Assembly (NCBI GenBank): GCA_023055505.1
Contig: JALIRH010000030.1
Coordinates: 8,552,001 to 8,616,000, forward strand
Length of the DNA stretch: 64,000 nt
From: Callipepla californica brunnescens
Taxonomy: Eukaryota; Chordata; Aves; Galliformes; Odontophoridae
Direction of reading: 5' to 3'
The translations under genes were made by a program, and so were the position numbers. Of the stretch, positions 1 to 12,800 are shown piece by piece (the stretch's first letter is position 1; each line of letters opens with the position of its first letter). The notes beneath the pieces are model-generated. The model had not been told where the DNA came from, searched no databases, and was given only the letters and a program-made list of their open reading frames with translations.

Positions 1-1536
1 GTCTGGGATGAAGCACATCATACATCCCCTGTGATCCCAGCAGAGACAGTCAGAGACCTGCTCCTCCATCTGAACTGCCACAAGTCCATGGGGCCAGATG
101 GGATCCACCCAAAGGTGCTGAAGGAGCTGGCAGAGGTGATTGCCAAGCCGCTTTCTGCCATCTGTCAGCATTCCTGGCCATCTGGAGAGGTCCCGCAAGA
201 TTGGAGGCTTGCCGATGTGACTCCCATCTACAAGAAAGGCCGTAAGGAAGATCCGGGGAACTACAGGCCTGTCAGCCTGACCTCGGTATCAGGGAAAGTT
301 ATGGAGCAATTGATCTTGAGGGAGATCACACGGCACGTGCATGGCAATCAGGGGATCAGACCCAGCCAGCACGGGTTCACAAAGGGCAGGTCATGCTTGT
401 CCAACCTCATCTCCTTCTATGACTGGGTGACCAGACTGGTAGATGAGGGAAAGGCTGTTGATGTAGTCTACCTGGACTTCAGCAAAGCCTTTGACACGGT
501 CTCCCACAGTATTCTCCTGCAGAAACTGGCAGCCCATGGTGTGGACAGGTTCACTCTTCTCTGGGTTGAGAATTGGCTAGAGGGCCGTGCCCAGCGGGTA
601 GTGGTTAATGGAGTCAAGTCCAGCTGGCGTCCTGTCACGAGTGGTGTCCCCCAAGGGTCGGTACTGGGGCCCATACTGTTTAATATCTTTATTGATGACC
701 TGGATGAGGGGATTGAGTGTACCCTCAGTAAGTTTGCGGATGACACCGAGTTGGGAGGATGTGTCGATCTGCCTGGGGGTAGGGAGGCCCTTCAGCGGGA
801 CCTGGATAGGCTAGACAGTTGGGCTGAGGTCAGTGGGATGAGGTTCAAGAAGGCCAAGTGCCGGGTCCTGCACTTTGGCCACAATAACCCCATGCAATGC
901 TATAGGCTTGGGGCAGAATGGCTTGAGGAGTGTATAGAGGAAAAGGACCTGGGGGTGTTGGTTGATGCTCGGCTCGACATGAGCCAGCAGTGTGCCCAGG
1001 TGGCCAAGAAGGCCAATGGCATCCTGGCCTGTATTAGGAATAGTGTGACCAGCAGGAGCAGGGAGGTGATCATCCCCCTGTACTCAGCTCTGGTGCAGCC
1101 ACACCTCGAGTACGGCGTTCAGTTTTGGGCCGCTCGCTACAAGAAAGACATTGAGGCCCTGGAGCGTGTTCAGAGAAGGGCAACAAAACTGGTGAGGGGT
1201 CTGCAGCACAAGTCTTACGAGGAGCAGCTGAGGGAGCTGGGATTGTTTAGTTTGGGGAAAAGGAGGCTCAGAGGAGACCTCATTGCACTCTACCACTTCC
1301 TGAAGGGAGGCTGTGGTAAGGAGGGGGTCGGCCTCTTCTCCCAGGTAACTAATGACAGGACGAGAGGGAATGGCCACAAGTTGTGCCGGGGAAGATTTAG
1401 ATTAGACTTGAGGAAAAATTTTTTCTCTGAGAGAGTGGTCAGGCACTGGAATGGCCTGCCTAGGGAGGGGGTTGAGGCAACATCACTAGCGCTGTTCAAG
1501 AAGCGTTCAGATGAGGTGCTGAGGGATTTGATTTAG
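1..1536 (+). CDS. CR1 ORF2 reverse transcriptase, C-terminal part
   Basis: The frame is open from base 1 to the TAG at 1534-1536; the first ATG is at 31 but the true start lies outside the window, so this is a partial ORF2 product. It shows the LINE RT blocks in order: a [10 protein letters not shown] fingers motif, a NYRPVSLTS block, a [13 protein letters not shown] palm motif carrying the first catalytic Asp, a [13 protein letters not shown] block, and the FADD catalytic motif (codons near 735). The C-terminal CR1 domain follows. The apurinic endonuclease that belongs upstream is not in the window. RT primes on nicked target DNA in the nucleus (established for non-LTR elements). The open frame suggests a young copy, but without the 5' half it cannot be judged active. 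Overlapping ORFs on both strands here are shadows. Confidence 0.9.
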   Translation, partial: VWDEAHHTSPVIPAETVRDLLLHLNCHKSMGPDGIHPKVLKELAEVIAKPLSAICQHSWPSGEVPQDWRLADVTPIYKKGRKEDPGNYRPVSLTSVSGKVMEQLILREITRHVHGNQGIRPSQHGFTKGRSCLSNLISFYDWVTRLVDEGKAVDVVYLDFSKAFDTVSHSILLQKLAAHGVDRFTLLWVENWLEGRAQRVVVNGVKSSWRPVTSGVPQGSVLGPILFNIFIDDLDEGIECTLSKFADDTELGGCVDLPGGREALQRDLDRLDSWAEVSGMRFKKAKCRVLHFGHNNPMQCYRLGAEWLEECIEEKDLGVLVDARLDMSQQCAQVAKKANGILACIRNSVTSRSREVIIPLYSALVQPHLEYGVQFWAARYKKDIEALERVQRRATKLVRGLQHKSYEEQLRELGLFSLGKRRLRGDLIALYHFLKGGCGKEGVGLFSQVTNDRTRGNGHKLCRGRFRLDLRKNFFSERVVRHWNGLPREGVEATSLALFKKRSDEVLRDLI

Positions 1537-1627
1537 TAGCTTGATTGGTAGGGATGGTGGTGAGAGGATGGTTGGAGTAGATGATCTTGTAGGTCCATTC
1601 CAACATCCTGAATCTATGAATCTATGG
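1..1627 (+). mobile_element. CR1 LINE, 3' portion with complete tail
   Basis: A non-LTR retrotransposon of the avian CR1 family, cut at its 5' side by the window edge. The body is ORF2 reverse transcriptase (1-1536). It is followed by a short 3' UTR of about 90 bp that ends in octamer repeats (tgaatcta-type, about 1610-1625), the hallmark of CR1 3' ends; CR1 lacks a poly-A tail. A related 5'-truncated copy lies inverted at 46686-47952. The tail runs straight into the 18-bp minisatellite with no recognisable intervening host sequence and no visible target-site duplication. Confidence 0.93.
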
Positions 1628-1867
1628 ATCAATGTTGCCACAGGGATCAATGGGGCCACAGGGATCAAAAGGGACATAGAACTCAATGGGGCAATAGGAA
1701 TCAGTGAGGCCATAGGGATCAATGGGGCCACAGCGATCAAAGGGAATATAGGAATCAATAAGGCCATAGGAATCAATGGAGCCATAGAACTCAAAGAGGC
1801 CATAGGGATCAGTGGGGCCAGAGGAATCAGTGGGGCCAGAGGGATCAGTGGGGCCAGAGGGATCAGT

Positions 1868-2980
1868 GGGGCCTCAGGGATGAATGGGGCCACAGGGATG
1901 AATGGGGCCACAGGGATGAATGGGGCCACAGGGATGAATGGGGCCACAGGGATGAATGGGGCCACAGGGATGAATGGGGCCACAGGGATGAATGGGGCCA
2001 CAGGGATGAATGGGGCCACAGGGATCGATGGGGCCACAGGGATCGATGGGGCCACAGGGATCGATGGGGCCACAGGGATCGATGGGGCCACAGGGATCGA
2101 TGGGGCCACAGGGATCGATGGGGCCACAGGGATCGATGGGGCCACAGGGATCGATGGGGCCACAGGGATCGATGGGGCCATAGGGATCGATGGGGCCATA
2201 GGGATCGATGGGGCCATAGGGCTCTATAGAGCCTTAGAACTCAATGGGGCTATAGGGATCAGTGGAGCCATAGAACTCAATGGGGCCTTAGAGATCAATG
2301 GGGCCTTAGAGATCAATGGGGCCTTAGAGATCAATGGGGCCTTAGAGATCAATGGGGCCTTAGAGATCAATGGGGCCTTAGAGATCAATGGGGCCTTAGA
2401 GATCAATGGGGCCTTAGAGATCAATGGGGCCTTAGAGATCAATGGGGCCTTAGAGATCAATGGGGCCTTAGAGATCAATGGGGCCTTAGAGATCAATGGG
2501 GCCTTAGAGATCAATGGGGCCTTAGAGATCAAATGGGCCACAGGAATCAATGGGGCCACAGGAATCAATGGGGCCACAGGAATCAATGGGGCCACAGGAA
2601 TCAATGGGGCCACAGGAATCAATGGGGCCACAGGAATCAATGGGGCCACAGGAATCAATGGGGCCACAGGAATCAATGGGGCCACAGGAATCAATGGGGC
2701 CACAGGAATCAATGGGGCCACAGAACTCAATGGGGCCACAGAACTCAATGGGGCCACAGAACTCAATGGGGCCACAGAACTCAATGGGGCCACAGAACTC
2801 AATGGGGCCACAGAACTCAATGGGGCCATAGAACTCAATGGGGCCACAGGAATAAATGGAGCCATAGAAAATCAGTGGGGCCACAGGAATCAGTGGGGCC
2901 ACAGGAATCAGTGGGGCCACAGGAATCAGTGGGGCCACAGGAATCAGTGGGGCCATAGGGGTCAATGGGGCCATAGGGGT
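1868..2980. repeat. Homogeneous runs at the CR1-proximal edge
   Basis: Successive blocks of identical or nearly identical 18-bp units: 8 units of the GATGAAT type (about 1877-2020), 11 of the GATCGAT type (about 2020-2220), 13 of the CTTAGAGATCAAT type (about 2286-2525), about 11 of the CACAGGAATCAAT type (about 2535-2720), about 6 of the CACAGAACTCAAT type, and 5 of the CACAGGAATCAGT type (about 2880-2960). Such runs indicate recent unit-by-unit amplification. Much of the rest of the array alternates variant types unit by unit. Confidence 0.85.
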
Positions 2981-3199
2981 CAATAAGGCCATAGGAATTC
3001 ATGCGGCCATAGAACTCAATGGGGCAATAGGGATCAATGAAGCCATAGGAATCAATAGGGCCATAGGGAACAATGGGGCCACAGCGATCAATGGGGCCAC
3101 AAAAATAAATGGGGCCAAAGGAATTAAAAGGACTATAGGGATCAATTGGGCCTTAGGGATCAATGGGGCCATAGGAATCAATGGGACCATAGGAATCAA

Positions 3200-6100
3200 T
3201 GGGGCCATAAGGATCAATGAGGCCATAAGGATCAATGGGGACACAACGATCAATGGGACCACAGGAATCAGTGGGGCCACAGGAATCAGTGGGGCCACAG
3301 GAATCAGTGGGGCCACAGGAATCAGTGGGGCCACAGGGATCAATGGGGCCACAGGGATCAATGGGGCCACAGGGATCAATGGGGCCACAGGGATCAGTGG
3401 GGCCACAGGGATCAGTGGGGCCATAGGGATCGATGGGGCCATAGGGATCGATGGGGCCATAGGGATCGATGGGGCCATAGGGATCGATGGGGCCATAGGG
3501 ATCGATGGGGCCATAGGGATCGATGGGGCCATAGAACACAATGGGACGATAGGGATCAATGGGGCCATAGGGATCAATGTGAACATAAAATTCAATGGGG
3601 CCGTGGAACTCAATGAGGCCATAGGGATCAATGGGGCCATAGGGATCAATGGGGCCATAGGGATCAATGGGGCCATAGGGATCAATGGGGCCATAGGGAT
3701 CTATGGGGCCACAACGATCAATGGGACCATAGGAATCGATGGGGCCATAGAACTCAATGGGGCCATAGAACACAATGGGACCATAGGAATCAACGGGGCA
3801 TTGGAATCAATGGGACCATAGGGATAAATGGGGCCATAGAACTCAGTTGGGCCATAGGGATCAATGTGGCCATAGGGATCAATGGGAGCATAGGTATCAA
3901 TGTGGCCATAGGAATCAATGGGGCCATAGGGATCAAAGGGGCCATAGAACTCAATGTGGGCATAGGGATCGATGGGGCCAAAGGAATCAATGGGGCCATA
4001 GGAATCAATGGAGCCAAAGTCATCAATGGGGCCATAGTACTCAATGGGGCCATAGGGATCAATGGGGCCATAAGAAACAATAGGGCCATAGGAATCAATG
4101 GGGCCATAGGGATCAAAGGGGCCATAGAACTCAATGGGGCCTTAGAACTCAATGGGACCATAGGGATCAATGGGGCAATAGGGATCAATGGAGCCATAGA
4201 ACTCAATGGGTCCTTAGAGATCAATGGGGCCATAGGGATCAAATGGGCCATGGAACTCAATGGGGCCATAGGGATCAATGGGGCCATAGGGATCAATGGA
4301 ACCATAGGGATCAATGGGGCCATAGAACTCAATGGGGCCATAGGGATCAATGGGGCCATAAGGATCAATTGGGCCATAGGGATCAATGGGGCCATAGAAC
4401 TCAATGGGGCCATAGAACACAATGGGACCGTAGGGATCAATGGGGCCACAGGAATCAATGAGGCCATAGGGATCAATGGGAACATAAATTTCAATGGGGC
4501 CATAGGAATCAATGGGGCCATAAGAATCAATGGGGCCATAGAACTCAAAGGGGCCATAGAACTCAAAGGGGCCATAGAACTCAATGGGGCCATAGGGATC
4601 AATTGGGCCATAGGGTTGAATGAGGCCATAGGGATCAATTGGTCCATAGAACTGACTGGGGCCATAGGAATGAATGGGGTCACAGGAATCAATGTGGCCA
4701 TAGGAATCAAAGGGATCACAGGGATCAAAGGGGCCATAGGAATCAATGGGGCCATGGGAATAAATGAGGACATAGGGATCTATGGGGCCTCAACGATCAA
4801 TGGGACCATAGGAATCAATGGGGCCATAGAACTCAAAGGGGCCACAGGGATCAGTGGGGCCACAGGAATCAATGGGGCCACAGGAATCAATGGGGCCACA
4901 GGAATCAATGGGGCCACAGGAATCAATGGGGCCACAGGAATCAATGGGGCCACAGGAATCAATGGGACCACAGGAATCAGTGGGGCCACAGGAATCAGTG
5001 GGGCCATAGAACTCAATGGGGCCATAGGGATCATTGGGGCCATAGGAATCAATGGGGCCATAGGAATCAATGTGGCCGTAGGGATCAATGGGAACATAAA
5101 TTTCAATGGGGCCATAGGAATCAATGGGGCCATAAGAATCAATGGGGCCATAGAACTCAAAGGGGCCATAGAACTCAATGGGGCCATAGGGATCAATTGG
5201 GCCATAGGGTTGAATGAGGCCATAGGGATCAATTGGTCCATAGAACTGACTGGGGCCATAGGAATGAATGGGGTCACAGGAATCAATGTGGCCATAGGAA
5301 TCAAAGGGATCACAGGGATCAAAGGGGCCATAGGAATCAATGGGGCCATGGGAATAAATGAGGACATAGGGATCTATGGGGCCTCAACGATCAATGGGAC
5401 CATAGGAATCAATGGGGCCATAGAACTCAAAGGGGCCATAGGGATCAGTGGGGCCACAGGAATCAATGGGGCCACAGGAATCAATGGGGCCACAGGAATC
5501 AATGGGGCCACAGGAATCAATGGGGCCACAGGAATCAATGGGGCCACAGGAATCAATGGGACCATAGGGATCAATGGGGCCATAGGGATCAATGGGGCCA
5601 CAGGAATCAATGGGACCATAGGAATCAGTGGGGCCTTAGAACTCAATGGGGCCATAGGGATCAGTGGGGCCATAGGAATCAATGGGTCCATAGGAATCAA
5701 TGTGGCCATAGAACTACATGAAGCCATAGGGATCAATGGGGCCATAGGGATCAAAGGGGCCATAGAACTCAATGTGGAAATAGGGATAGATGGGGCCATA
5801 GGGATCAATGGGACCATAGGAATCAATGGGGCCATAGAACTCAGTGGGGCCATAGGGAACAATGGGGCCATAGGAATCAATGGGGCCATAGAACTCCAAG
5901 GAGCCATAAGAATCAATGGAACCATAGAAAATCAATGGGGCCATAGTGATCAATGGGGCCATAGGGATCAATGGGACCATGGGAATCAATGAGGCCATAG
6001 GAATCAGTGGGGCCATAGGGATCAATGGGGCCGCAGGAATCAATGGGGCCGCAGGAATCAATGGGGCCGCAGGAATCAATGGGGCCGCAGGAATCAATGG

Positions 6101-7500
6101 GGCCACAGGAATCAATGGGACCATAGGGATCAATGGGCCATAGGATTCAGTGGGGCCATAGGGATCAGTGTGGCCATAGGGATCAGTGGGGCCATAGGAA
6201 TCAGTGGGGCCATAGGAATCATTTGGCCCTAGGGATCAATGGCGCCATAAGGATCAATTGGGCCATAGGGATCAATGGGGCCATGGGGATCAATGGAACC
6301 ATAGGGATCAATGGGGCCATACGAATCAATGGAGCCTTAGAAAATCAAGGGGCCATAGGGATCAATGGGGCCATAGGGATCAATGGGGCCATAGAACTCA
6401 ATGTGAACATAGGGATCGATGGGGCTTTAGGAATCAATGGGGCCATAGGAATTACTGGGGCCATAGGAATCAATGGGGCCATAGGGATCAATGTGACCAT
6501 AGGAATCTATGGGGCCATAGAACTCAGAGGGGCCATAGGGATCAATGGGACCATAGGAATCAATGGGGCCATAGAACTCAGTGGGGCCATAGGGATCAAT
6601 GGGGCCACAGCGATCAATGAGGCCACAAAAATCAATGGGGCCATAGGAAATAAATGGAATATAGGGATCAATGGGGCCATAGGGATCAATGGGGCTGTAG
6701 GGATCAATGGGGCCATAGGAATCAATGGGACCATAGGAATCAATGGGGTCTAAACGATCAATGGGACCATAGGAATCAATGTGAGCCTTAGAATCAATGG
6801 GCCATAGAACGCAATGTGGCCATAGAGATCAGTGGGACCATAGGAATCAATGGGGCCATAGGGATCAATGGGGCCATAGGGATCAATGGGGCCATAGGGA
6901 TCAATGGTGCCATAGGGATCAATGGGGCCATAGGGATCAATGGGGCCATAGGGATCAATGTGGCCATAGGGATCAATGGGGCCATAGGGATCAAAGGGGC
7001 CATAGGGATCAAAGGGGCCATAGAACTCAATGGGGCCTTAAAACTCTATGGGACCATAGGGATCAATGGGGCAATAGGGATCAATGGAGCCAAAGAACTC
7101 AATGGGGCCTTAGAGATCAATGGGGCCATAGGGATCAAATGGGCCATAGAACACAATGGGGCCATAGGAATCAATGTGGCCATAGAACTCAATGGGGCCA
7201 TAGGAATCAATGGGGCCATAGGAATCAATGGGGCCATAGGAATCAATGGGGCCATAGGAATCAATGTGGCCATAGAACTCAATGGGGCCATAAAAATCTA
7301 TGGGGCCATAGGAATCAATGGGGCCATAGAACTCCAAGGAGCCATAGGAATCTATGGAACCATAGAAAATCAATGGGGCCATAGGGATCAATGGGGCCAT
7401 AGGGATCAATGGGACCATAGGAATCAATGGGGCCATAGCGATCAATGGGACCATAGGAATCAATGGGGCCATAGGAATCAGTGGGGCCATAGGCATAGGT
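3200..7500. repeat. Large higher-order block, copy 1
   Basis: The order of variant units from about 3200 to 7500 is repeated at about 9785-14800. Landmarks 3791/10374 and 3866/10449 give an offset of 6583. Landmarks 4011/11402 and 5992/13383 give 7391, so copy 2 carries about 808 extra bp near 10560-11370. Offsets shift by whole units elsewhere (for example 7373, 7427), showing local gain or loss of 18-bp units after the duplication. Confidence 0.8.
4460..5690. repeat. Nested 612-bp tandem duplication in the array
   Basis: A landmark unit (GGGAACATAAATTTCAAT) at about 4478 recurs at about 5090, an offset of 612 bp, exactly 34 units. The following order of variant units, including the rare GAACTGACT, GGGATCACAGG and GATCTATGGGGCCTCAACG units, is repeated in both copies. 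The same nested duplication occurs in the second large block with an offset of 648 bp (36 units, landmarks at about 11872 and 12520). Confidence 0.8.
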
Positions 7501-7800
7501 GGGGCCGCAGGAATCAATGGGGCCACAGGAATCAATGGGACCACAGGGATCAATGGGGCCATAGGGATCAGTGGGGCCATAGGAATCAGTGGGGCCATAG
7601 GAATCAGTGGGGTCATAGGGATCAATGGGGCCATAAGGATCAATTGGGGCATAGGGATCAATGGGGCCATAGCGATCAATGGAACCATAGGGATCAATGG
7701 GGCCATAGGAATCAGTGGGGCCATAGAACTCAATTGGGCCATAGGGATCAATGGGACCATAGGAATCAATGGGGCCATAGGAATCAATTGGGCCATAGGG

Positions 7801-9870
7801 GTGAATGGGGCCATAGGGATCAATGGGGCCATAGAACTGACTGGGGCCATAGGAATGAATGGGGTCACAGGAATCAATGTGGCCATAGGAATCAAAGGGA
7901 TCATAGGGATCAAAGGGGCCATAGGAATCAATGGGGCCATGGGAATCAATGGGGACATAGGGATCTATGGTGCCTCAACGATCAATGGGACCATAGGAAT
8001 CAATGGGGCCATAGAACTCAATGGGGCCATAGGGATCAGTGGGGCCATAGGAATCAATGGGGCCATAGGAATCAATAGGGCCATAGGGATCAAGGGGGCC
8101 ATAGGGATGAATGGGGCCATAGGGAACAATGGGGCCACAGGAATCAATGGGACCATAGGAATCAGTGGGGCCATAGAACTCAATGGGGCCATAGGGATCA
8201 GTGGGGCCATAGGAATCAATGGGGCCATAGGAATCAATGGGGCCATAGAACTACACGGGGCCATAGGGATCAATGGGGCCATAGAACTCAATGTGGAAAT
8301 AGGGATAGATGGGGCCATAGGAGTCAATGGGGCCACAGAACTCAAAGGGGCCATAGGGATCAATTTGACCCTAGGAATCAGTGGGGCCATAGAACACAGT
8401 GGGGCCATAGGGAACAATGGGGCCATAGGGAACAATGGGGCAATAGGAATCATTGGGGCCACAGGGATCAATGGGGCAATAGAACACAATGGGAAATAGG
8501 AATAAACGTCGCCATAGGAATCAAAGTGGCCATAGGGATTATAGGGGCCATAGCGATCAATAGGGCCATTGGGATCAATGGGGCCACAGGAATCAATGGG
8601 GCCACAGGAATCAATGGGGCCATAGGAATCAATGGGGCCATAGGAATCAATGTGGCCATAGAACTACATGGGGCCATAGGGATCAATGGGGCCATAGGGA
8701 TCAATGGGGCCATAGGGATCAATGGGGCCATAGGGATCAATGGGGCCATAGGGATCAATGGGGCCATAGGGATCAAATGGGCCATAGATCTCAATGGGGC
8801 CATAGGAATCAATGAGGCCATAGGGATCAATGGGAACATAAATTTCAATGGGGCCATAGAACTCAAATGAGGCCATAGGAATCAATGGGGCCATAGGAAT
8901 CAAGGGGCCATAGAACTCAAAGGGGCCATAGAACTCAATGGGGCCATAGGGATCAATTGGGCCATAGGGGTGAATGGGGCCATAGGGATCAATGGGGCCA
9001 TAGAACTGACTGGGGCCATAGGAATGAATGGGGTCACAGGAATCAATGTGGCCATAGGAATCAAAGGGATCATAGGGATCAAAGGGGCCATAGGAATCAA
9101 TGGGGCCATGGGAATCAATGGGGCCATAGGGATCTATGGTGCCTCAACGATCAATGGGACCATAGGAATCAATGGGGCCATAGAACTCAATGGGGCCATA
9201 GGGATCAGTGGGGTCATAGGAATTAATGGGGCCATAGGAATCAATAGGGCCATAGGGATCAAGGGGCCATAGGGATGAATGGGGCCATAGGGAACAATGG
9301 GGCCACAGGAATCAATGGGACCATAGGAATCAGTGGGGCCATAGAACTCAATGGGGCCATAGGGATCAGTGGGGCCATAGGAATCAATGGGGCCATAGGA
9401 ATCAATGGGGCCATAGAACTACACGGGGCCATAGGGATCAATGGGGCCATAGAACTCAATGTGGAAATAGGGATAGATGGGGCCATAGGAGTCAATGGGG
9501 CCACAGAACTCAAAGGGGCCATAGGGATCAATTTGACCCTAGGAATCAGTGGGGCCATAGGGAACAGTGGGGCCATAGGGAACAATGGGGCCATAGGGAA
9601 CAATGGGGCAATAGGAATCATTGGGGCCGCAGGGATCAATGGGGCAATAGAACACAATGGGAAATAGGAATAAACGTCGCCATAGGAATCAAAGTGGCCA
9701 TAGGGATTAAAGGGGCCATAGCGATCAATAGGGCCACAGGAATCAATGGGGCCACAGGAATCAATGGGGCCACAGGAATCAATGGGGCCATAAGGATCAA
9801 TGAGGCCATAAGGATCAATGGGGACACAACGATCAATGGGACCATAGGAATCAGTGGGGCCATAGGAATC
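7801..9870. repeat. Tandem duplication of about 1,169 bp
   Basis: The unit order beginning with GTGAATGGGG at 7801 recurs at 8970 (offset 1169). It includes the rare AAATAGGAATAAACGTCGCC segment at about 8495 and about 9662. The two copies differ by a few substitutions and small indels, for example one base lost near 9266. Confidence 0.75.
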
Positions 9871-12800
9871 AGTGGGGCCACAGGAATCAGTGGGGCCACA
9901 GGAATCAGTGGGGCCACAGGAATCAGTGGGGCCACAGGAATCAGTGGGGCCACAGGGATCAATGGGGCTATTGGGATCAGTGGGGCCATAGGAATCAGTG
10001 GGGCCATAGGAATCAGTGGGGCCATAGGAATCAGTGCAGCCATAGGGATCGATGGGGCCATAGGGATCGATGGGGCCATAGGGATCGATGGGGCCATAGG
10101 GATCGATGGGGCCATAGGGATCGATGGGGCCATAGAACACAATGGGACGATAGGGATCAATGGGGCCATAGGGATCAATGGGAACATAAAATTCAATGGG
10201 GCCGTGGAACTCAATGAGGCCATAGGGATCAATGGGGCCATAGGGATCAATGGGGCCATAGGGATCTATGGGGCCATAGGGATCTATGGGGCCACAACGA
10301 TCAATGGGACCATAGGAATCGATGGGGCCATAGAACTCAATGGGGCCATAGAACACAATGGGACCATAGGAATCAACGGGGCATTGGAATCAATGGGACC
10401 ATAGGGATAAATGGGGCCATAGAACTCAGTTGGGCCATAGGGATCAATGTGGCCATAGGAATCAATGGGAGCATAGGTATCAATGTGGCCATAGGAATCA
10501 ATGGGGCCATAGGGATCAAAGGGGCCATAGAACTCAATGTGGGCATAGGGATCGATGGGGCCATAGGAATCAATGGGGCCATAGGAATCAATTGGGCCAT
10601 AGGAATCAATGGGGCCATAGGGATCAATGTGACCATAAGAATCAATGTGACCATAAGAATCAATGGGGCCATAGAACTCAGTGGGGCCATAGGGATCAAT
10701 TGTGCCATAGGGAACAATGGGGCAATAGGAATGAATGGCGCCTTAGGGATCAATGGGGCCACAGCGATCAATGGGGCAACAAAAATCAATGGGGCCATAG
10801 GAATTAAATGGAATATACGGATCAATGGGGCCATAGGAATCAATGGGGCCATAGAACGCAATGTGGCCATAGAACGCAATGTGGCCGTAGAGATCAATGG
10901 GACCATAAGAATCAACGGGGCCGAAGGAATCATTGGGGCCATAGGAATCAATGAGGCCATAGAACTCAATGGGGCCTTAGGAATCAATGTGGCCATAGAA
11001 CTCAATGGGCCATAAAACTCAATGGGGCGATAGGAATCAATGGGGCCATAGAACTCAATGGGGCCATAGGAATCAATGGAGCCATAGAAATCAAGGGGCC
11101 ATAGGAATCAATGGGGCCATAGGGATCAATGGAAACATAGGGATCAATGGGGCCATAGGAATAAGTGGGGCCATAGAACTCAATGGGGCCATAGAACTCA
11201 ATGGGGCCATAGGGATCAATGGGACCATAGGAATCAATGGGGCCATAGGAATCAATGTGGCCATAGAACTACATGGGGCCATAGTGATCAACGGGGCCAT
11301 AGGGATCAACGGGGCCATAGGAATCAATGGGGCCATAGAACGCAATGTGGCCATAGGAATCAATGGGGCCAAAGGAATCAATGGGGCCATAGGAATCAAT
11401 GGAGCCAAAGTCATCAATGGGGCCATAGTACTCAATGGGGCCATAGGGATCAATGGGGCCATAAGAAACAATAGGGCCATAGGAATCAATGGGGCCATAG
11501 GGATCAAAGGGGCCATAGAACTCAATGGGGCCTTAGAACTCAATGGGACCATAGGGATCAATGGGGCAATAGGGATCAATGGAGCCATAGAACTCAATGG
11601 GTCCTTAGAGATCAATGGGGCCATAGGGATCAAATGGGCCATGGAACTCAATGGGGCCATAAAGATCAATGGGGCCATAGGGATCAATGGAACCATAGGG
11701 ATCAATGGGGCCATAGAACTCAATGGGGCCATAGGGATCAATGGGGCCATAAGGATCAATTGGGCCATAGGGATCAATGGGGCCATAGAACTCAATGGGG
11801 CCATAGAACACAATGGGACCGTAGGGATCAATGGGGCCACAGGAATCAATGAGGCCATAGGGATCAATGGGAACATAAATTTCAATGGGGCCATAGGAAT
11901 CAATGGGGCCATAAGAATCAATGGGGCCATAGAACTCCAAGGGGCCATAGAACTCAATGGGGCCATAGGGATCAATTGGGCCATAGGGTTGAATGAGGCC
12001 ATAGGGATCAATTGGTCCATAGAACTGACTGGGGCCATAGGAATGAATGGGGTCACAGGAATCAATGTGGCCATAGGAATCAAAGGGATCACAGGGATCA
12101 AAGGGGCCATAGGAATCAATGGGGCCATGGGAATAAATGAGGACATAGGGATCTATGGGGCCTCAACGATCAATGGGACCATAGGAATCAATGGGGCCAT
12201 AGAACTCAAAGGGGCCACAGGGATCAGTGGGACCACAGGAATCAATGGGGCCACAGGAATCAATGGGGCCACAGGAATCAATGGGGCCACAGGAATCAAT
12301 GGGGCCACAGGAATCAATGGGGCCACAGGAATCAATGGGGCCACAGGAATCAATGGGACCATAGGGATGAATGGGGCCATAGGGATCAATGGGGCCACAG
12401 GAATCAATGGGACCATAGGAATCAGTGGGGCCATAGAACTCAATGGGGCCATAGGGATCAGTGGGGCCATAGGAATCAATGGGGCCATAGGAATCAATGT
12501 GGCCATAGGGATCAATGGGAACATAAATTTCAATGGGGCCATAGGAATCAATGGGGCCATAAGAATCAATGGGGCCATAGAACTCAAAGGGGCCATAGAA
12601 CTCAATGGGGCCATAGGGATCAATTGGGCCATAGGGTTGAATGAGGCCATAGGGATCAATTGGTCCATAGAACTGACTGGGGCCATAGGAATGAATGGGG
12701 TCACAGGAATCAATGTGGCCATAGGAATCAAAGGGATCACAGGGATCAAAGGGGCCATAGGAATCAATGGGGCCATGGGAATAAATGAGGACATAGGGAT

